Both the position numbers and the translations under genes were made by a program. Below, piece by piece: positions 8,470 through 17,550 of a DNA stretch of 64,000 nucleotides (within the stretch, counting starts at the first letter, position 1; every line of letters starts with the position of its first letter). Location: positions 186,001-250,000 of the forward strand of contig JAHBSK010000005.1 in NCBI GenBank assembly GCA_019639175.1, written 5' to 3'. This DNA is from Acidobacteriota bacterium (GTDB lineage: Bacteria; Acidobacteriota; Blastocatellia; Pyrinomonadales; Pyrinomonadaceae). Below the pieces are notes generated by a model. That model worked only from the letters and a program-made list of their open reading frames with translations, had not been told where the DNA came from and did no database searches.

Positions 8470-10143
8470 GTGAGAAATAGGACATCTTCACATTTTTTCA
8501 TCCTTATACTGATAACCGTTCTGACGGCTATATCTCACTATGCCATCTATTACAGCGGACTGATCCGGGGTTATGAAACTTCGTTTGACACAGGCATCAG
8601 GAACATTCTGCTTCTGGCGGTGTTTGCCGTGCTTCCTATTTTCTTAAAGCATATCTTTAAGTTTTCCGGCAACTGGACGCTTTATACAACAGCCATCTTG
8701 TTGTTTTCAATAGGCTTAACGGTTCAGTACCGGCTCTTCAGCGACCCCGAATACATCTCCAGACGCGATAAGGCAGAGGCACGTCAGGCAAAGATCAAAA
8801 CGCTGCAGATGCACTACATTCAGGAGCATTATTCTGCCGAAAAGAAACAGATGATGGGCCTGCCGCCAACACCTCCGTCGCCTGTCGATCTTTCAAAGGA
8901 AGCGCCCCGTCCTTCAGAAGAAACTTTAAGCGGCGTGCTTCTTTCAGGTAAAACAATTAATCCGATACTTGGGCTGATGGGCCTGATAGCCGCATTTTTA
9001 CTGCTCAGAAATGAAAAAGTTCTGGAACTGCTTCAACGAAACGGATTTCTTATAGTCCTGCTTACGCTTGTACCGCTTTTTGTCGCGGCCATAACGTCGA
9101 GCGCGGGCAAATCCATCGGGAACATGACGCCGTGGGAACCGTCAAAGATACCGTTCCTTGTCGGTTTTGCAGCGATTCTGGCAGTTTTCTATAAGAATCT
9201 GGCACAGACATATTGGGGGCTGCCTCGGGCAAAGGACGTCGTCCCGCTGGTGTTTATGGCGATCCTGCCGTTCATTCCGTTCTTTGTGCTAAAGGATTTC
9301 GGCCAGATGATGGTCTTTGGTGGAGTTTATGCAACACTTTACCTGATAGCGGTGCGGCGATTTACACAGCGGTTCGTGCTGGTCGGCAGCGTCGCCCTGG
9401 CCATAAGCATTCTCGTGGTCGGGGCATTGCCTGAAAGCACGCAGGAAAAGATACCACTGCTGCCGACGGCCGCAAAACCGGTCAAGACCATACTTCCCTC
9501 ACGCATTCAGCAAAGATTTCACCTGTGGCTTGACGGTTTCACGCCGCCTTCGCCTGAAACGTCGTGGTGGAAGTCCGATTATGACGGTTATTACAAGAAG
9601 CTGGTCGAACGCGATCCGAACCTTCCGCAAATGCTGGAACAGGACCCAAATCTGCAGCGAACCATAAATGTTGATGCGTGGTTCGACATTTTGGCGTTCC
9701 AGCCGGCCCAGGCAACTTTCGGGCTTGCCTCAGGAGGCACGACCGGACGCGGGCTTGGCCTCGGCTACCCTGAGCTGATACCGGTCGCCGATTCAGATTA
9801 CATCTTTGCTGCAATGGCCGAAGAACTTGGACTTTTCGGAGGTTTATTGATAACCTTTGCCCTGATCGTTTTTGCGAGCGCCGGCGTCAGAACTGCTTTG
9901 GATTCAAGAGATATGTTTGCCAAGCTATGCTGCATCGGGCTGACGGCCTTTATAGGATTTCAGGCGCTGGTGAATATGGGCGGCATAACGCGCGCATTGC
10001 CGATGACGGGAATAACGCTGCCATTTGTCAGCCACGGCGGATTTTCGCTGATAACGAGCTTTGTGATGCTGGGAATGCTGATGGCGTTCTCACACAGAAA
10101 TGCTCTGGACGATCAACTTCGTGACGGTCATCTTTTACCTTAG
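8470..10143 (+). CDS. SEDS-family peptidoglycan glycosyltransferase (RodA/FtsW-like)
   Basis: 557 residues, GTG start. It is a polytopic membrane protein with the SEDS signatures KDFGQMMVFGG, GRGLGLGYPELIPVADSDYIFAAMAEELG and LPMTGITLPFVSHGG. SEDS proteins polymerise lipid II and act with a cognate transpeptidase, here the gene 64 bp upstream. The protein is longer than the usual 370-420 residues. Extra soluble segments are visible: about 65 mostly polar residues (95-155) between early helices, and a long loop around residues 330-420 with WWKSDYDGYYKK. RodA versus FtsW cannot be decided from sequence alone; the FhaA/PP2C context favours a RodA-like role. Confidence 0.85.
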   Translation: MRNRTSSHFFILILITVLTAISHYAIYYSGLIRGYETSFDTGIRNILLLAVFAVLPIFLKHIFKFSGNWTLYTTAILLFSIGLTVQYRLFSDPEYISRRDKAEARQAKIKTLQMHYIQEHYSAEKKQMMGLPPTPPSPVDLSKEAPRPSEETLSGVLLSGKTINPILGLMGLIAAFLLLRNEKVLELLQRNGFLIVLLTLVPLFVAAITSSAGKSIGNMTPWEPSKIPFLVGFAAILAVFYKNLAQTYWGLPRAKDVVPLVFMAILPFIPFFVLKDFGQMMVFGGVYATLYLIAVRRFTQRFVLVGSVALAISILVVGALPESTQEKIPLLPTAAKPVKTILPSRIQQRFHLWLDGFTPPSPETSWWKSDYDGYYKKLVERDPNLPQMLEQDPNLQRTINVDAWFDILAFQPAQATFGLASGGTTGRGLGLGYPELIPVADSDYIFAAMAEELGLFGGLLITFALIVFASAGVRTALDSRDMFAKLCCIGLTAFIGFQALVNMGGITRALPMTGITLPFVSHGGFSLITSFVMLGMLMAFSHRNALDDQLRDGHLLP

Positions 10144-10216
10144 CTTTTATATTGCAAAATACTGAATTGATTGCCGTTAGGCCCGGCGGCTTTCATCATC
10201 AAAGGAGAAACTAATA

Positions 10217-11836
10217 ATGGAGATCACTTCTGAGATCATTTCCGCAGCGGTCAGCGACCGCGGCCTTAGCGACAAACGGCCCGTCAATGAGGATTCGTAC
10301 GTTTCTCTCGACCAGGCCAATCTCTATGCGGTTGCGGACGGCGTCGGCGGAGCGCAGGCCGGAGACGTGGCATCGCAGATGGCCGTTGAGATACTCGGTG
10401 AGGCTTTTGCCCACTATGGCGACACGGTCGATCCCGAAGAGATAATGAAGGTTGCGATAGAACGGGCGAACGAGGCCATTTTTCAGATGGCAAGCGAACT
10501 GCCGCAGCTTTCCTCCATGGCGACGACCATCGCGGCCATTCACCTTTCAACAAATATCGCCACGATAGCTCATGTCGGAGATTCGCGCGTTTACCGGCTG
10601 GATCCGCAGGGCCATCTGCACCGCGAAACGGACGATCATTCGATGGTGGAAGAAGAGGTGAGAGCGGGCCGAATGACACCCGAACAGGCCCTGACGCATC
10701 CCAGCAGGAACATCATCAGCCGTGCGGTCGGAGCCGCCGAGACCGTGGAAGTGGACATCAAGACAATTCTTATCGATCCCGGCTCGGTCTTTCTTCTCTG
10801 CTCTGACGGCATCACGCGTCACCTGAGCGACAACGAACTGGAACACCTGCTTGCCACGGGAATGAGTCCCGAAATGCTGTGCCAACAGATGAAGGATCTG
10901 TGCTATGAGCGCGGGGCCGAGGACAACCTGACGGCGGTCATTGTAAAGACCGTTGCCAGCGAATATGACGATTCGCCGCGTCCTGAACCCGAGCATTTTG
11001 TCCCGGATGCTCTGGAAGAGGACGAGACCATTGCCACCGCACGTACGGCGGAACCGTCGGAAGCAGAAACACCCGAAACCATTGCAGAAACTGAAGTTAC
11101 AGAAGAGACTTCGGACGATGAGTGGCTGACTCAGGAAACGACCGTCGCCGAAGCGACCGCAGATGTGCCGCAGGAGCCTGTCGCGGAAACGCCGCAGGAA
11201 TATTCGTCGCAGAGCGTCGTCGTACAGCCCGCTCAGCCAGCCGCACAGGACCGCGATCTGGAAATGTTCGGCAATAAAGTTCGTGTGGCAGAACCTGCTC
11301 CGAAAATATCATCGGGAACGGTCGTCGGGACGATCCTGTCATCGCTGATCTGGCTGATACTCGGCGGACTGCTTGGCATCTCCGGCTATTACCTCTGGCA
11401 CAAAAACAATCCGATAGAACCCGAACCGACACCTCCCGTTCTGGTGGAAAAGACATCGGATATACAACTCAATGCCTTTGCCGAATCCATCAGGCTGGTC
11501 GATGCAGACCCGCAAAAATATATCGACGCCGAGGTTGCCAGCCCTCAGAACGCGATGGATCATTATCTGCTCGGGCGGGCATTCCTGATAAGCGGAAAAC
11601 TTTTTGAAGCGAAAAGGCAGCTTGACCTTGCTACGGAAAAATTACCTGAAGCAGACAAGAAAGACGCCGTCACACTTGCGTCTGAAATAGCCATGGCCAA
11701 AGCGATAATCGAAAGCGGTCCCGCTACCGAGGTTTTCAAAAGAGAGATCGAGGTTCTGAAAAAGGCTACGCTGACCACAGAAGCAGCCACCGATCCCGCA
11801 AACAGCAATACCGGAGCAAATACGGTCCCGAACTAG
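10217..11836 (+). CDS. PP2C-family Ser/Thr phosphatase, membrane-anchored (PstP-like)
   Basis: 539 residues behind an excellent ribosome site (AAAGGAG). Residues 1-250 form a PP2C domain: N24-E-D metal ligand, VADGVGG, HVGDSRVY, SDGITRHLSD and GAEDNLTAV are all present, so activity is likely. A long acidic Glu/Thr linker follows, then one membrane helix (about 368-391, LIWLILGGLLGISGYYL). The C-terminal part of about 140 residues outside the membrane contains a helical NAMDHYLLGRAFLISGKLFEA segment resembling a TPR. By analogy to PstP it would reverse Ser/Thr kinase signalling on the FHA and cell-wall proteins encoded upstream. Confidence 0.9.
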   Translation: MEITSEIISAAVSDRGLSDKRPVNEDSYVSLDQANLYAVADGVGGAQAGDVASQMAVEILGEAFAHYGDTVDPEEIMKVAIERANEAIFQMASELPQLSSMATTIAAIHLSTNIATIAHVGDSRVYRLDPQGHLHRETDDHSMVEEEVRAGRMTPEQALTHPSRNIISRAVGAAETVEVDIKTILIDPGSVFLLCSDGITRHLSDNELEHLLATGMSPEMLCQQMKDLCYERGAEDNLTAVIVKTVASEYDDSPRPEPEHFVPDALEEDETIATARTAEPSEAETPETIAETEVTEETSDDEWLTQETTVAEATADVPQEPVAETPQEYSSQSVVVQPAQPAAQDRDLEMFGNKVRVAEPAPKISSGTVVGTILSSLIWLILGGLLGISGYYLWHKNNPIEPEPTPPVLVEKTSDIQLNAFAESIRLVDADPQKYIDAEVASPQNAMDHYLLGRAFLISGKLFEAKRQLDLATEKLPEADKKDAVTLASEIAMAKAIIESGPATEVFKREIEVLKKATLTTEAATDPANSNTGANTVPN

Positions 11837-11854
11837 GAAAACCTCCGCATATCG

Positions 11855-12673
11855 TCAGTTTTTGGCTGATCGGCGGGCCTCAAAAAGAATGACACCGCAT
11901 GAGATCGCCAGGTTGAGGCTTTCAACCGGCGGTCTCATTTTTATTGTCGTTCGTTCGTCAGCGCGGTCGAGGATCTCGGCAGGCAGGCCGTCGGCTTCCG
12001 GGCCAAAGGCAAGCAGGATCGGCATGTTCCAGTCGATCTGGCGATGATCCGTGGCCTGTGACAGTGTCGTGGCGATTACCTTTAGGCTGTTTTCATTGCA
12101 AAATCGCTCGATGTCGCCAAACTCAGCCTTTTCCCATACGGGCAACCGAAACGCCGACCCCATCGAACCGCGAAGCGACCTTGGCGAAAAGGCGTCGGCT
12201 GAACCCGCCGATGTTATAACGCCCACCGCTCCGGCCGCCTCCGCCGTCCTGATGACCGCACCCAGATTTGCCGGATTATTGACCCGGTGAAGGTAAACAA
12301 CGACGGGAATGTCAAAATCTCTTTCGCTTATTGCCCGGACAAGACTTTCCGGGCCTTGGTGCGGCCTTTCTCCGATAAGAATAATGCCCTGCGGCGTGGC
12401 CGTGTCGCCGATCTGACCGAACATGGCTCGTGGAATTTCGATTACTTCTGCGACTTTAGTGCTGATCAGTTCCAGCAGTTTCTGCTCATCTTCACGAGCG
12501 ATGGTGTCGGAAGAAACAGCCGCAAGGCGAATAATTATGCCCGTATCCAATGCTTCTGCGGCAAGCCTGCTTCCTTCAATAAACACAAGTTCCGGCTCGC
12601 GGCCATCGCGAACCGCCCTTAGCAGTTTTACTTTTTCGTTGCTTCGGCTTGTTATCTTTTGCATGTATCGCAT
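11855..12673 (-). CDS. TrmH/SpoU-family RNA 2'-O-methyltransferase
   Basis: 272 residues from ATG 12673; upstream extension to 12718 and a start at 12664 are possible. The N-terminal KITSRSNEKVK substrate-binding motif is followed by the SPOUT catalytic domain. Motif 1 is NNPANLGAVIRTAEAAG, motif 2 LLAFGPEADGLP and motif 3 ESLNLAISCGVILFE, which form the knotted SAM site. Members methylate ribose 2'-OH in rRNA or tRNA; the substrate here cannot be told. It converges on the phosphatase gene, 18 bp apart. Confidence 0.88.
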   Translation of the reverse strand: MRYMQKITSRSNEKVKLLRAVRDGREPELVFIEGSRLAAEALDTGIIIRLAAVSSDTIAREDEQKLLELISTKVAEVIEIPRAMFGQIGDTATPQGIILIGERPHQGPESLVRAISERDFDIPVVVYLHRVNNPANLGAVIRTAEAAGAVGVITSAGSADAFSPRSLRGSMGSAFRLPVWEKAEFGDIERFCNENSLKVIATTLSQATDHRQIDWNMPILLAFGPEADGLPAEILDRADERTTIKMRPPVESLNLAISCGVILFEARRSAKN

Positions 12674-12834
12674 CTCGGCGCGTTGAATGACAGCAATTTT
12701 AAGATAAAATTGTGTCAAGGGCGAGTCAGGCAGCTTCAGAGAACACTTTAAGTGTCGGAAACTGACAGTTAATGTAATCCTTGAATCTTGAAAAACCTAA
12801 AGCTGAGGTTAAACCGGCCCATTTTTACTTTCCG

Positions 12835-13992
12835 ATGAACCTTTCAGACGCTGAAACTTTTATTTCCCCAAATGTGCGCCCGACCGTGGCGATCATCGAC
12901 CTAGATAAGCTCGCCTCGAACTTCAGAGCGATCAAGGCATTGTGCGAACCCGACACAAAGATACTTGCTGTCGTAAAAGCGAACGCATACGGCCACGGCG
13001 CGGTCGAATGTTCAAAAACACTCGCTGCGGCCGGAGCGGATCAGTTCGGAGTGGCGATCGTGGAAGAAGGGATCGAACTTCGCGACGCCGGCATATCACA
13101 GCCGATCTTGTGCATCGGCGGTATCTGGCCCGGCGACGAAGAACGCGTGATCAGACACAACATCACTCCCGTCATCCTGACCACAGAGATGGCGGAACGG
13201 CTGAACCGGGCTGCGGCCGAGCGGCAAACAACGGTCGATGTTCACCTCAAACTCGACACCGGAATGGGGCGCGTCGGCGTTGTATTGGATGAACTGCCAT
13301 CATTTATTGATACCCTGTTAAACCTTAAGAATATTAGGGTTACAGGAGTAATGACCCATTTTGCCGCAGCTAACGACCCGAACGAGACCGAGTTTACCGA
13401 ACGGCAGATAGCCGATTTTTACAGAGGCGTCGAACTGCTCCGGTCACGCGGCATCCAGCCTGAAATTCTGGACATGGCAAATTCTCCGGCTGCCGTTCTT
13501 TATAAAAGCTCGCACGGGAACATGATCCGGCCAGGCGGTCTGTTGTACGGTTTTGGCGACATCCTGCCATCCGGCAGCCGCGTCGAAGGCATAGAGCCTG
13601 TTATGTCGCTGCGAACAAAGGTCGCAATGGTGAAAGATGTTCCGGCAGGGGCATCCATCGGCTATGCAAGGAGTTTTGTCACACAGCGGGCATCGCGGAT
13701 AGCGACTTTGCCGATAGGGTATAATGACGGATATACGAGATCTCTTTCCAATAAAGGAGAAGTGCTTATCTGCGGAAAGGCCGCTCCGGTTATCGGACGC
13801 ATTTCTATGGACTGGACAACCGTTGATATTACAGGGATACCTGAGGTTTCGGCCGGCTCAGATGTGATCCTTATCGGATCTGACGGAAGTGAAAGTATTA
13901 CGGCGGATGACGTTGCAGCCCAGTGTGGAACTATCTCATATGAAATAACTTGTGGTATCACATCAAGAATTCCAAGAATTTACATTAAATAA
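12835..13992 (+). CDS. alr: Alanine racemase
   Basis: 385 residues from ATG 12835; a TTG at 12781 would add 18 residues with no homology expected. It interconverts L- and D-alanine with pyridoxal phosphate, supplying D-Ala for peptidoglycan. The PLP lysine is K48 in AVVKANAYGHG. The second catalytic base is probably Tyr277 in SIGYARSF. LPIGYNDGY and GRISMDWTTVD of the C-terminal domain are also present. The HFAAAND and NSPAAVL motifs of the barrel are seen. It stands alone between a divergent methyltransferase and a membrane protein gene. Confidence 0.93.
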   Translation: MNLSDAETFISPNVRPTVAIIDLDKLASNFRAIKALCEPDTKILAVVKANAYGHGAVECSKTLAAAGADQFGVAIVEEGIELRDAGISQPILCIGGIWPGDEERVIRHNITPVILTTEMAERLNRAAAERQTTVDVHLKLDTGMGRVGVVLDELPSFIDTLLNLKNIRVTGVMTHFAAANDPNETEFTERQIADFYRGVELLRSRGIQPEILDMANSPAAVLYKSSHGNMIRPGGLLYGFGDILPSGSRVEGIEPVMSLRTKVAMVKDVPAGASIGYARSFVTQRASRIATLPIGYNDGYTRSLSNKGEVLICGKAAPVIGRISMDWTTVDITGIPEVSAGSDVILIGSDGSESITADDVAAQCGTISYEITCGITSRIPRIYIK

Positions 13993-14065
13993 CTTCAAGG
14001 TTCACTCTAAGAAAACCTAATATATTACAGGAAGAATAACCCACAAACCGTTCAAAATAAAGCAG

Positions 14066-14962
14066 ATGCCCTTCACCGCACTAAAACAATATTTGTTTAA
14101 GGTTTACTTTAAGACCTTTGAAGCGGAAGTTTTTGACCGTGGGGCACAGGTCGCGTTTTATTTTTCCTTTTCGCTCTTCCCTCTTCTGTTCTTTTTGGTG
14201 AGCCTTTTTGGTATCGTGCTTGAATCAAGCGAGGGGCTGAGGAACGAACTGTTCGATTATCTTTTCAAGATCATGCCGGGCAGCGCATATAACCTTGTGC
14301 GCCGGACGGTGGATGAGATAGTGGACAGCAGCTCGACCGGCAAGCTGACCATCGGGCTGTCGATCACGCTGTGGTCAGCTTCGGTCGGCATCGACAGCCT
14401 CCGCAACGCCCTGAACGCGATCTATGGCCTGAAGGAAACGCGGCCCTATTGGCGGACAAAGATCGAATCGCTTGTTGTCACGCTCATCTTTATAATTATT
14501 ACAACGGCGTTGCTGGCCATCATATTTTTCGGGTGGCAGCTTATACAGACGGGGCTTCACGGACTTGGCTTCCCTGTCGCGTCGCCTGTCATCCTTATCG
14601 GCATCCAGTGGCTTTCGATAATACTGATGATGCTGTTCGCCTGTGAGGTCGTTTATAACCTCATTCCGAATTTTCCGTCATTTCGATGGTATTGGATCAC
14701 GCGAGGCTCGGTCGTCGCCATCATTCTCTGGCTGATCCTGTCCAGCGGGTTTCGCCTCTATCTTGAGTTTTTCAATACCTATAACCGGACGTACGGGTCG
14801 CTGGGCGCGGTCATCGTTCTCATGCTTTGGCTATATCTGACGGCGATTGGTATTCTGATAGGAGGCGTGATAAATTCCGTCGATACCGACGCATCCGTAA
14901 AGGAAAATGATCCGCCGGAAGAGCCGGACAGCGAAGATCGACTGCCGGTACAGGCTTCGTGA
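14066..14962 (+). CDS. YihY/BrkB-family inner-membrane protein
   Basis: 298 residues with six likely membrane helices. The family signature is clear: ARG-like DRGAQVAFYFSFSLFPLL near the N-terminus, LWSASVGIDSLRNALNAIYG in the middle, and SLGAVIVLMLWLYLTAIGILIGG at the end. The family was once called ribonuclease BN but is now regarded as a membrane protein of unsettled function. The C-terminal 30 residues are acidic and polar. The following SIS-domain gene starts 16 bp downstream, so they may be co-transcribed. Confidence 0.85.
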   Translation: MPFTALKQYLFKVYFKTFEAEVFDRGAQVAFYFSFSLFPLLFFLVSLFGIVLESSEGLRNELFDYLFKIMPGSAYNLVRRTVDEIVDSSSTGKLTIGLSITLWSASVGIDSLRNALNAIYGLKETRPYWRTKIESLVVTLIFIIITTALLAIIFFGWQLIQTGLHGLGFPVASPVILIGIQWLSIILMMLFACEVVYNLIPNFPSFRWYWITRGSVVAIILWLILSSGFRLYLEFFNTYNRTYGSLGAVIVLMLWLYLTAIGILIGGVINSVDTDASVKENDPPEEPDSEDRLPVQAS

Positions 14963-14978
14963 CCCATATATCAGAACT

Positions 14979-16007
14979 ATGTCATTAATGCTTCAGGAGA
15001 TCGCGGAACAGCCCGCGGTTCTCGAAACGACCATCAACGAGGAACAGGAAAAGGTGACACGCATCGGCGATGTCATCAGACAGGCTGACATTGACCTTAT
15101 CGTGCTTGTCGCCCGCGGCAGTTCGGACAATGCATCGCTTTTCGGACGCTATCTGCTTGAGGTGACGACCGGCATTCCGGTATCGCTTTGCGCACCGTCG
15201 GTGTTCACGCTCTATGACGCGAACCTTCGCCTGAAACGGGCGTTGGTGATCGGCGTTTCACAATCCGGCGAAGGCACCGACATCAACCACGTGCTTGATC
15301 GCGCAAAAGCGGCAGGAGCGATGACGCTCGGCATTACCAACGAGGCGGCATCGACCATGGCGGGCATCGTTGACGAAACGCTGCTTATTCACGCCGGACG
15401 CGAGCGTTCTGTCGCAGCGACCAAGACCTATACGGGCCAGATGCTGCATTTTTATCTTTTGGCGGCGGCGATAGGCAACCGTCGCATTGAGGTCAGGCGA
15501 ATACCGGAACTCGCGGCCAGGGCATTGGAGCTGACACCGCAGGTCGAAGAGATCGTGCAGCGATATTCCTTTATGGAAAACTGCGTCGTCGTCGGGCGCG
15601 GATACAATTACGGCAATTCGTACGAGCTTGCCCTAAAGCTGATGGAAACGTGCTATGTCGTTGCGGAACGGTTCTCTTCGGCGGACTTTTTTCACGGGCC
15701 GCTGGCGATAGTCGAGCGCCGTTTTCCGGTCATTCTGTTTGGGCCGGCGGGTGTCACGCGTGACAGCAGCATTGACCTTCTCAACCGGCTTCACGAACTC
15801 CACGCTGACTGCCTTTCGATAACCAACGATCAGGAGATCGCAAAGCTTTCGTCACGCACGCTTTTTGTCGAAGGTGTTGAGGATGAGATACTTTCGCCGA
15901 TACCGTTCATCATTCCGGCACAGCTTTTCGCGGCTTATCTTTCGGCGGCGAAAGGCATCGACGCCGATGCTCCGAGATCGCTGGCAAAGGTAACAAAGAC
16001 GCTATAG
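14979..16007 (+). CDS. SIS-domain sugar-phosphate isomerase/deaminase (GlmS C-domain-like)
   Basis: 342 residues from ATG 14979; the frame is open further upstream but overlaps the previous gene. Two SIS domains are visible: VARGSSDNASLFGRYLLE with GVSQSGEGTDI, and VVGRGYNYGNSYELALKL. SAADFFHGP-like text (SSADFFHGPLAIVE) and a C-terminal Ala-Lys-Val-Thr-Lys-Thr-Leu end resemble the isomerase half of glucosamine-6-phosphate synthase. There is no glutaminase domain and no N-terminal Cys, so it is not a full GlmS; a type II glucosamine-6-phosphate deaminase or related aminosugar enzyme is more likely. Confidence 0.8.
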   Translation: MSLMLQEIAEQPAVLETTINEEQEKVTRIGDVIRQADIDLIVLVARGSSDNASLFGRYLLEVTTGIPVSLCAPSVFTLYDANLRLKRALVIGVSQSGEGTDINHVLDRAKAAGAMTLGITNEAASTMAGIVDETLLIHAGRERSVAATKTYTGQMLHFYLLAAAIGNRRIEVRRIPELAARALELTPQVEEIVQRYSFMENCVVVGRGYNYGNSYELALKLMETCYVVAERFSSADFFHGPLAIVERRFPVILFGPAGVTRDSSIDLLNRLHELHADCLSITNDQEIAKLSSRTLFVEGVEDEILSPIPFIIPAQLFAAYLSAAKGIDADAPRSLAKVTKTL

Positions 16008-16040
16008 CTTCCTTAAATAAAAGAAGGTTTAGAAAAGGCA

Positions 16041-16115
16041 TTTTCTGTGTCTTCGTTCTGTGAATTTCTGTGGTAAAGATCATGTAAATACAAGAAATAC
16101 CACAGAAGACACAGA
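16041..16115. repeat. CTGTGT-type inverted repeat between convergent genes
   Basis: Two nested perfect inverted repeats are visible: TCTGTGTCTTC (16044-16054) with GAAGACACAGA (16105-16115), and TTCTGTGGTA (16066-16075) with TACCACAGAA (16098-16107). They lie between convergent genes and could fold as a hairpin, but no T-run follows, so it is called a repeat, not a terminator. Similar CACAGAG units recur near 31264, 31378 and 50507. Confidence 0.6.
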
Positions 16116-16168
16116 TACAGAACCGAATCACACAGATATGATCCGACCTCCCGAACATCATTTTTTTA

Positions 16169-17485
16169 TCAGGAAAATTCCGAAGCGGCCCTGAGCAATG
16201 CTTCTCGCATCTCGCCGGCGGAACGCCAGCGGAGATCTACCTGTTTTGCCAGGGCAGTTTCAAAAACGGCGGCGATCTTTAGCGGAACCTCCGGCACACG
16301 CTGAGAGATGGGAACGATGGGTTTTTCGAAAATGGCCTTGACCGTTTCTGAAATGCCCGCTTTTGGGCTGATGTCCAGGGCATGAGCGCCGGTCAAAAGG
16401 CTGTATGCGGTCATGCCTATAGCGTAGATGTCGGACGGCGGCCTGACCTCCTTAAAATCGCGAACCTGTTCCGGCGGCATATATGCGATGGTGCCGGCAA
16501 CGTCGCCGACCATGGTGACGCCGCTCATTCCCGTCTGTTTGTAGCTTTTTGACAGGCCGAAATCCGTCAATTTTGAAACATAATTGGGAAATGTCCCGTC
16601 CACCAATATGTTCTGCTCTTTTATGTCGCGGTGGACGAATCCCTTGCCGTGGGCAAACTCCAGAGCGGCCAGCGTTTGTTCGATTATCTTAACGACCTCT
16701 TTGTGATTCAGCTTTCCGCCCCGTTTTTTCGCCAGCCGCGAAGCGTCCATGCCGCTGACGTATTCAGAAACAAGATAGACGATGCCGTTATGCGTTCCGT
16801 GTTCTATATAGCTGACGATGTTCGGATGCTGGAGCGAGGCGGCAACCTCTATTTCCCGCATAAATCGTTTTAGCGACTGTTCGCTGACTGCCACCTCCGG
16901 CAAAAGCGTTTTTATGGCAACGGCCCTTCCGTCCTTGGTCGATCTTGCCAGCATGACGCTGCCCATGCCGCCCTGTCCCAAAACGCGGATCATCTGATAA
17001 TTGGGTATCGGCTGCGGATTTTTTCTCAACTTTTCGCGGCAGGCGTCGCAAACATACGACAGCTTTGCGTCGGGGCGCGAAGCCTCGGCCTTTGCCGGAA
17101 CGCCGCAGTTCAGACAGGCGACCGTGACCAGAGACGGTTCGGTCTGTTCCGCCGAAGGAACTCCCGGAGCGGTCATTTCAGAGCTGTCAGCCGCAACCTC
17201 GACCTCAAGAACGGTCTCGCCGCCCTGAATGCGGTCGCCGTGTTTCAGGTGCGCGGTCTCTACCCTGATGCCGTTTACAAATGTGCCGTTGGTGGAACCG
17301 AGGTCGCGCAAAAAACATTGCGGCGGAGCTATTTCCAGCAGGCAATGATGGCGCGAAAAGAAACGGTCGTGCGGAAGACAGAACTGCGCATCCTCACTCC
17401 GACCGATCATGAACGTGTCATGCTGGTCAAATGTGAATTTTCGCCCGGTCTGCGGCCCGGCAATTACATTCAAGGTTACGCGCAT
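16169..17485 (-). CDS. FHA domain - zinc knuckle - Ser/Thr protein kinase
   Basis: 438 residues. The FHA domain occupies residues 1-95 (IGRS, FFSRHHC, STNGTFVNG). A CxxC-x18-CxxC pair (C124, C127, C146, C149) forms a likely zinc ribbon. A Hanks-type kinase covers about 163-430: glycine loop GQGGMGSV, Lys192, catalytic H285-R-D287, D308-F-G310 and PPE in the activation segment. No membrane helix is seen, so it is cytoplasmic. FHA N-terminal to the kinase suggests self-recruitment to phosphothreonine substrates. It is the last gene of a minus-strand group with two zinc-ribbon membrane proteins and another kinase. Confidence 0.92.
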   Translation of the reverse strand: MRVTLNVIAGPQTGRKFTFDQHDTFMIGRSEDAQFCLPHDRFFSRHHCLLEIAPPQCFLRDLGSTNGTFVNGIRVETAHLKHGDRIQGGETVLEVEVAADSSEMTAPGVPSAEQTEPSLVTVACLNCGVPAKAEASRPDAKLSYVCDACREKLRKNPQPIPNYQMIRVLGQGGMGSVMLARSTKDGRAVAIKTLLPEVAVSEQSLKRFMREIEVAASLQHPNIVSYIEHGTHNGIVYLVSEYVSGMDASRLAKKRGGKLNHKEVVKIIEQTLAALEFAHGKGFVHRDIKEQNILVDGTFPNYVSKLTDFGLSKSYKQTGMSGVTMVGDVAGTIAYMPPEQVRDFKEVRPPSDIYAIGMTAYSLLTGAHALDISPKAGISETVKAIFEKPIVPISQRVPEVPLKIAAVFETALAKQVDLRWRSAGEMREALLRAASEFS

Positions 17486-17550
17486 CTAATTGATTATAAA
17501 GAAATCACCTTACTGACGCCAATATCGCCGGGGGCAAATGTGAAAAACCC

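Noticed and set aside
16041..16115. Terminator between convergent genes
   Set aside because: Strong inverted repeats but no T-run on either strand, so kept only as a repeat.
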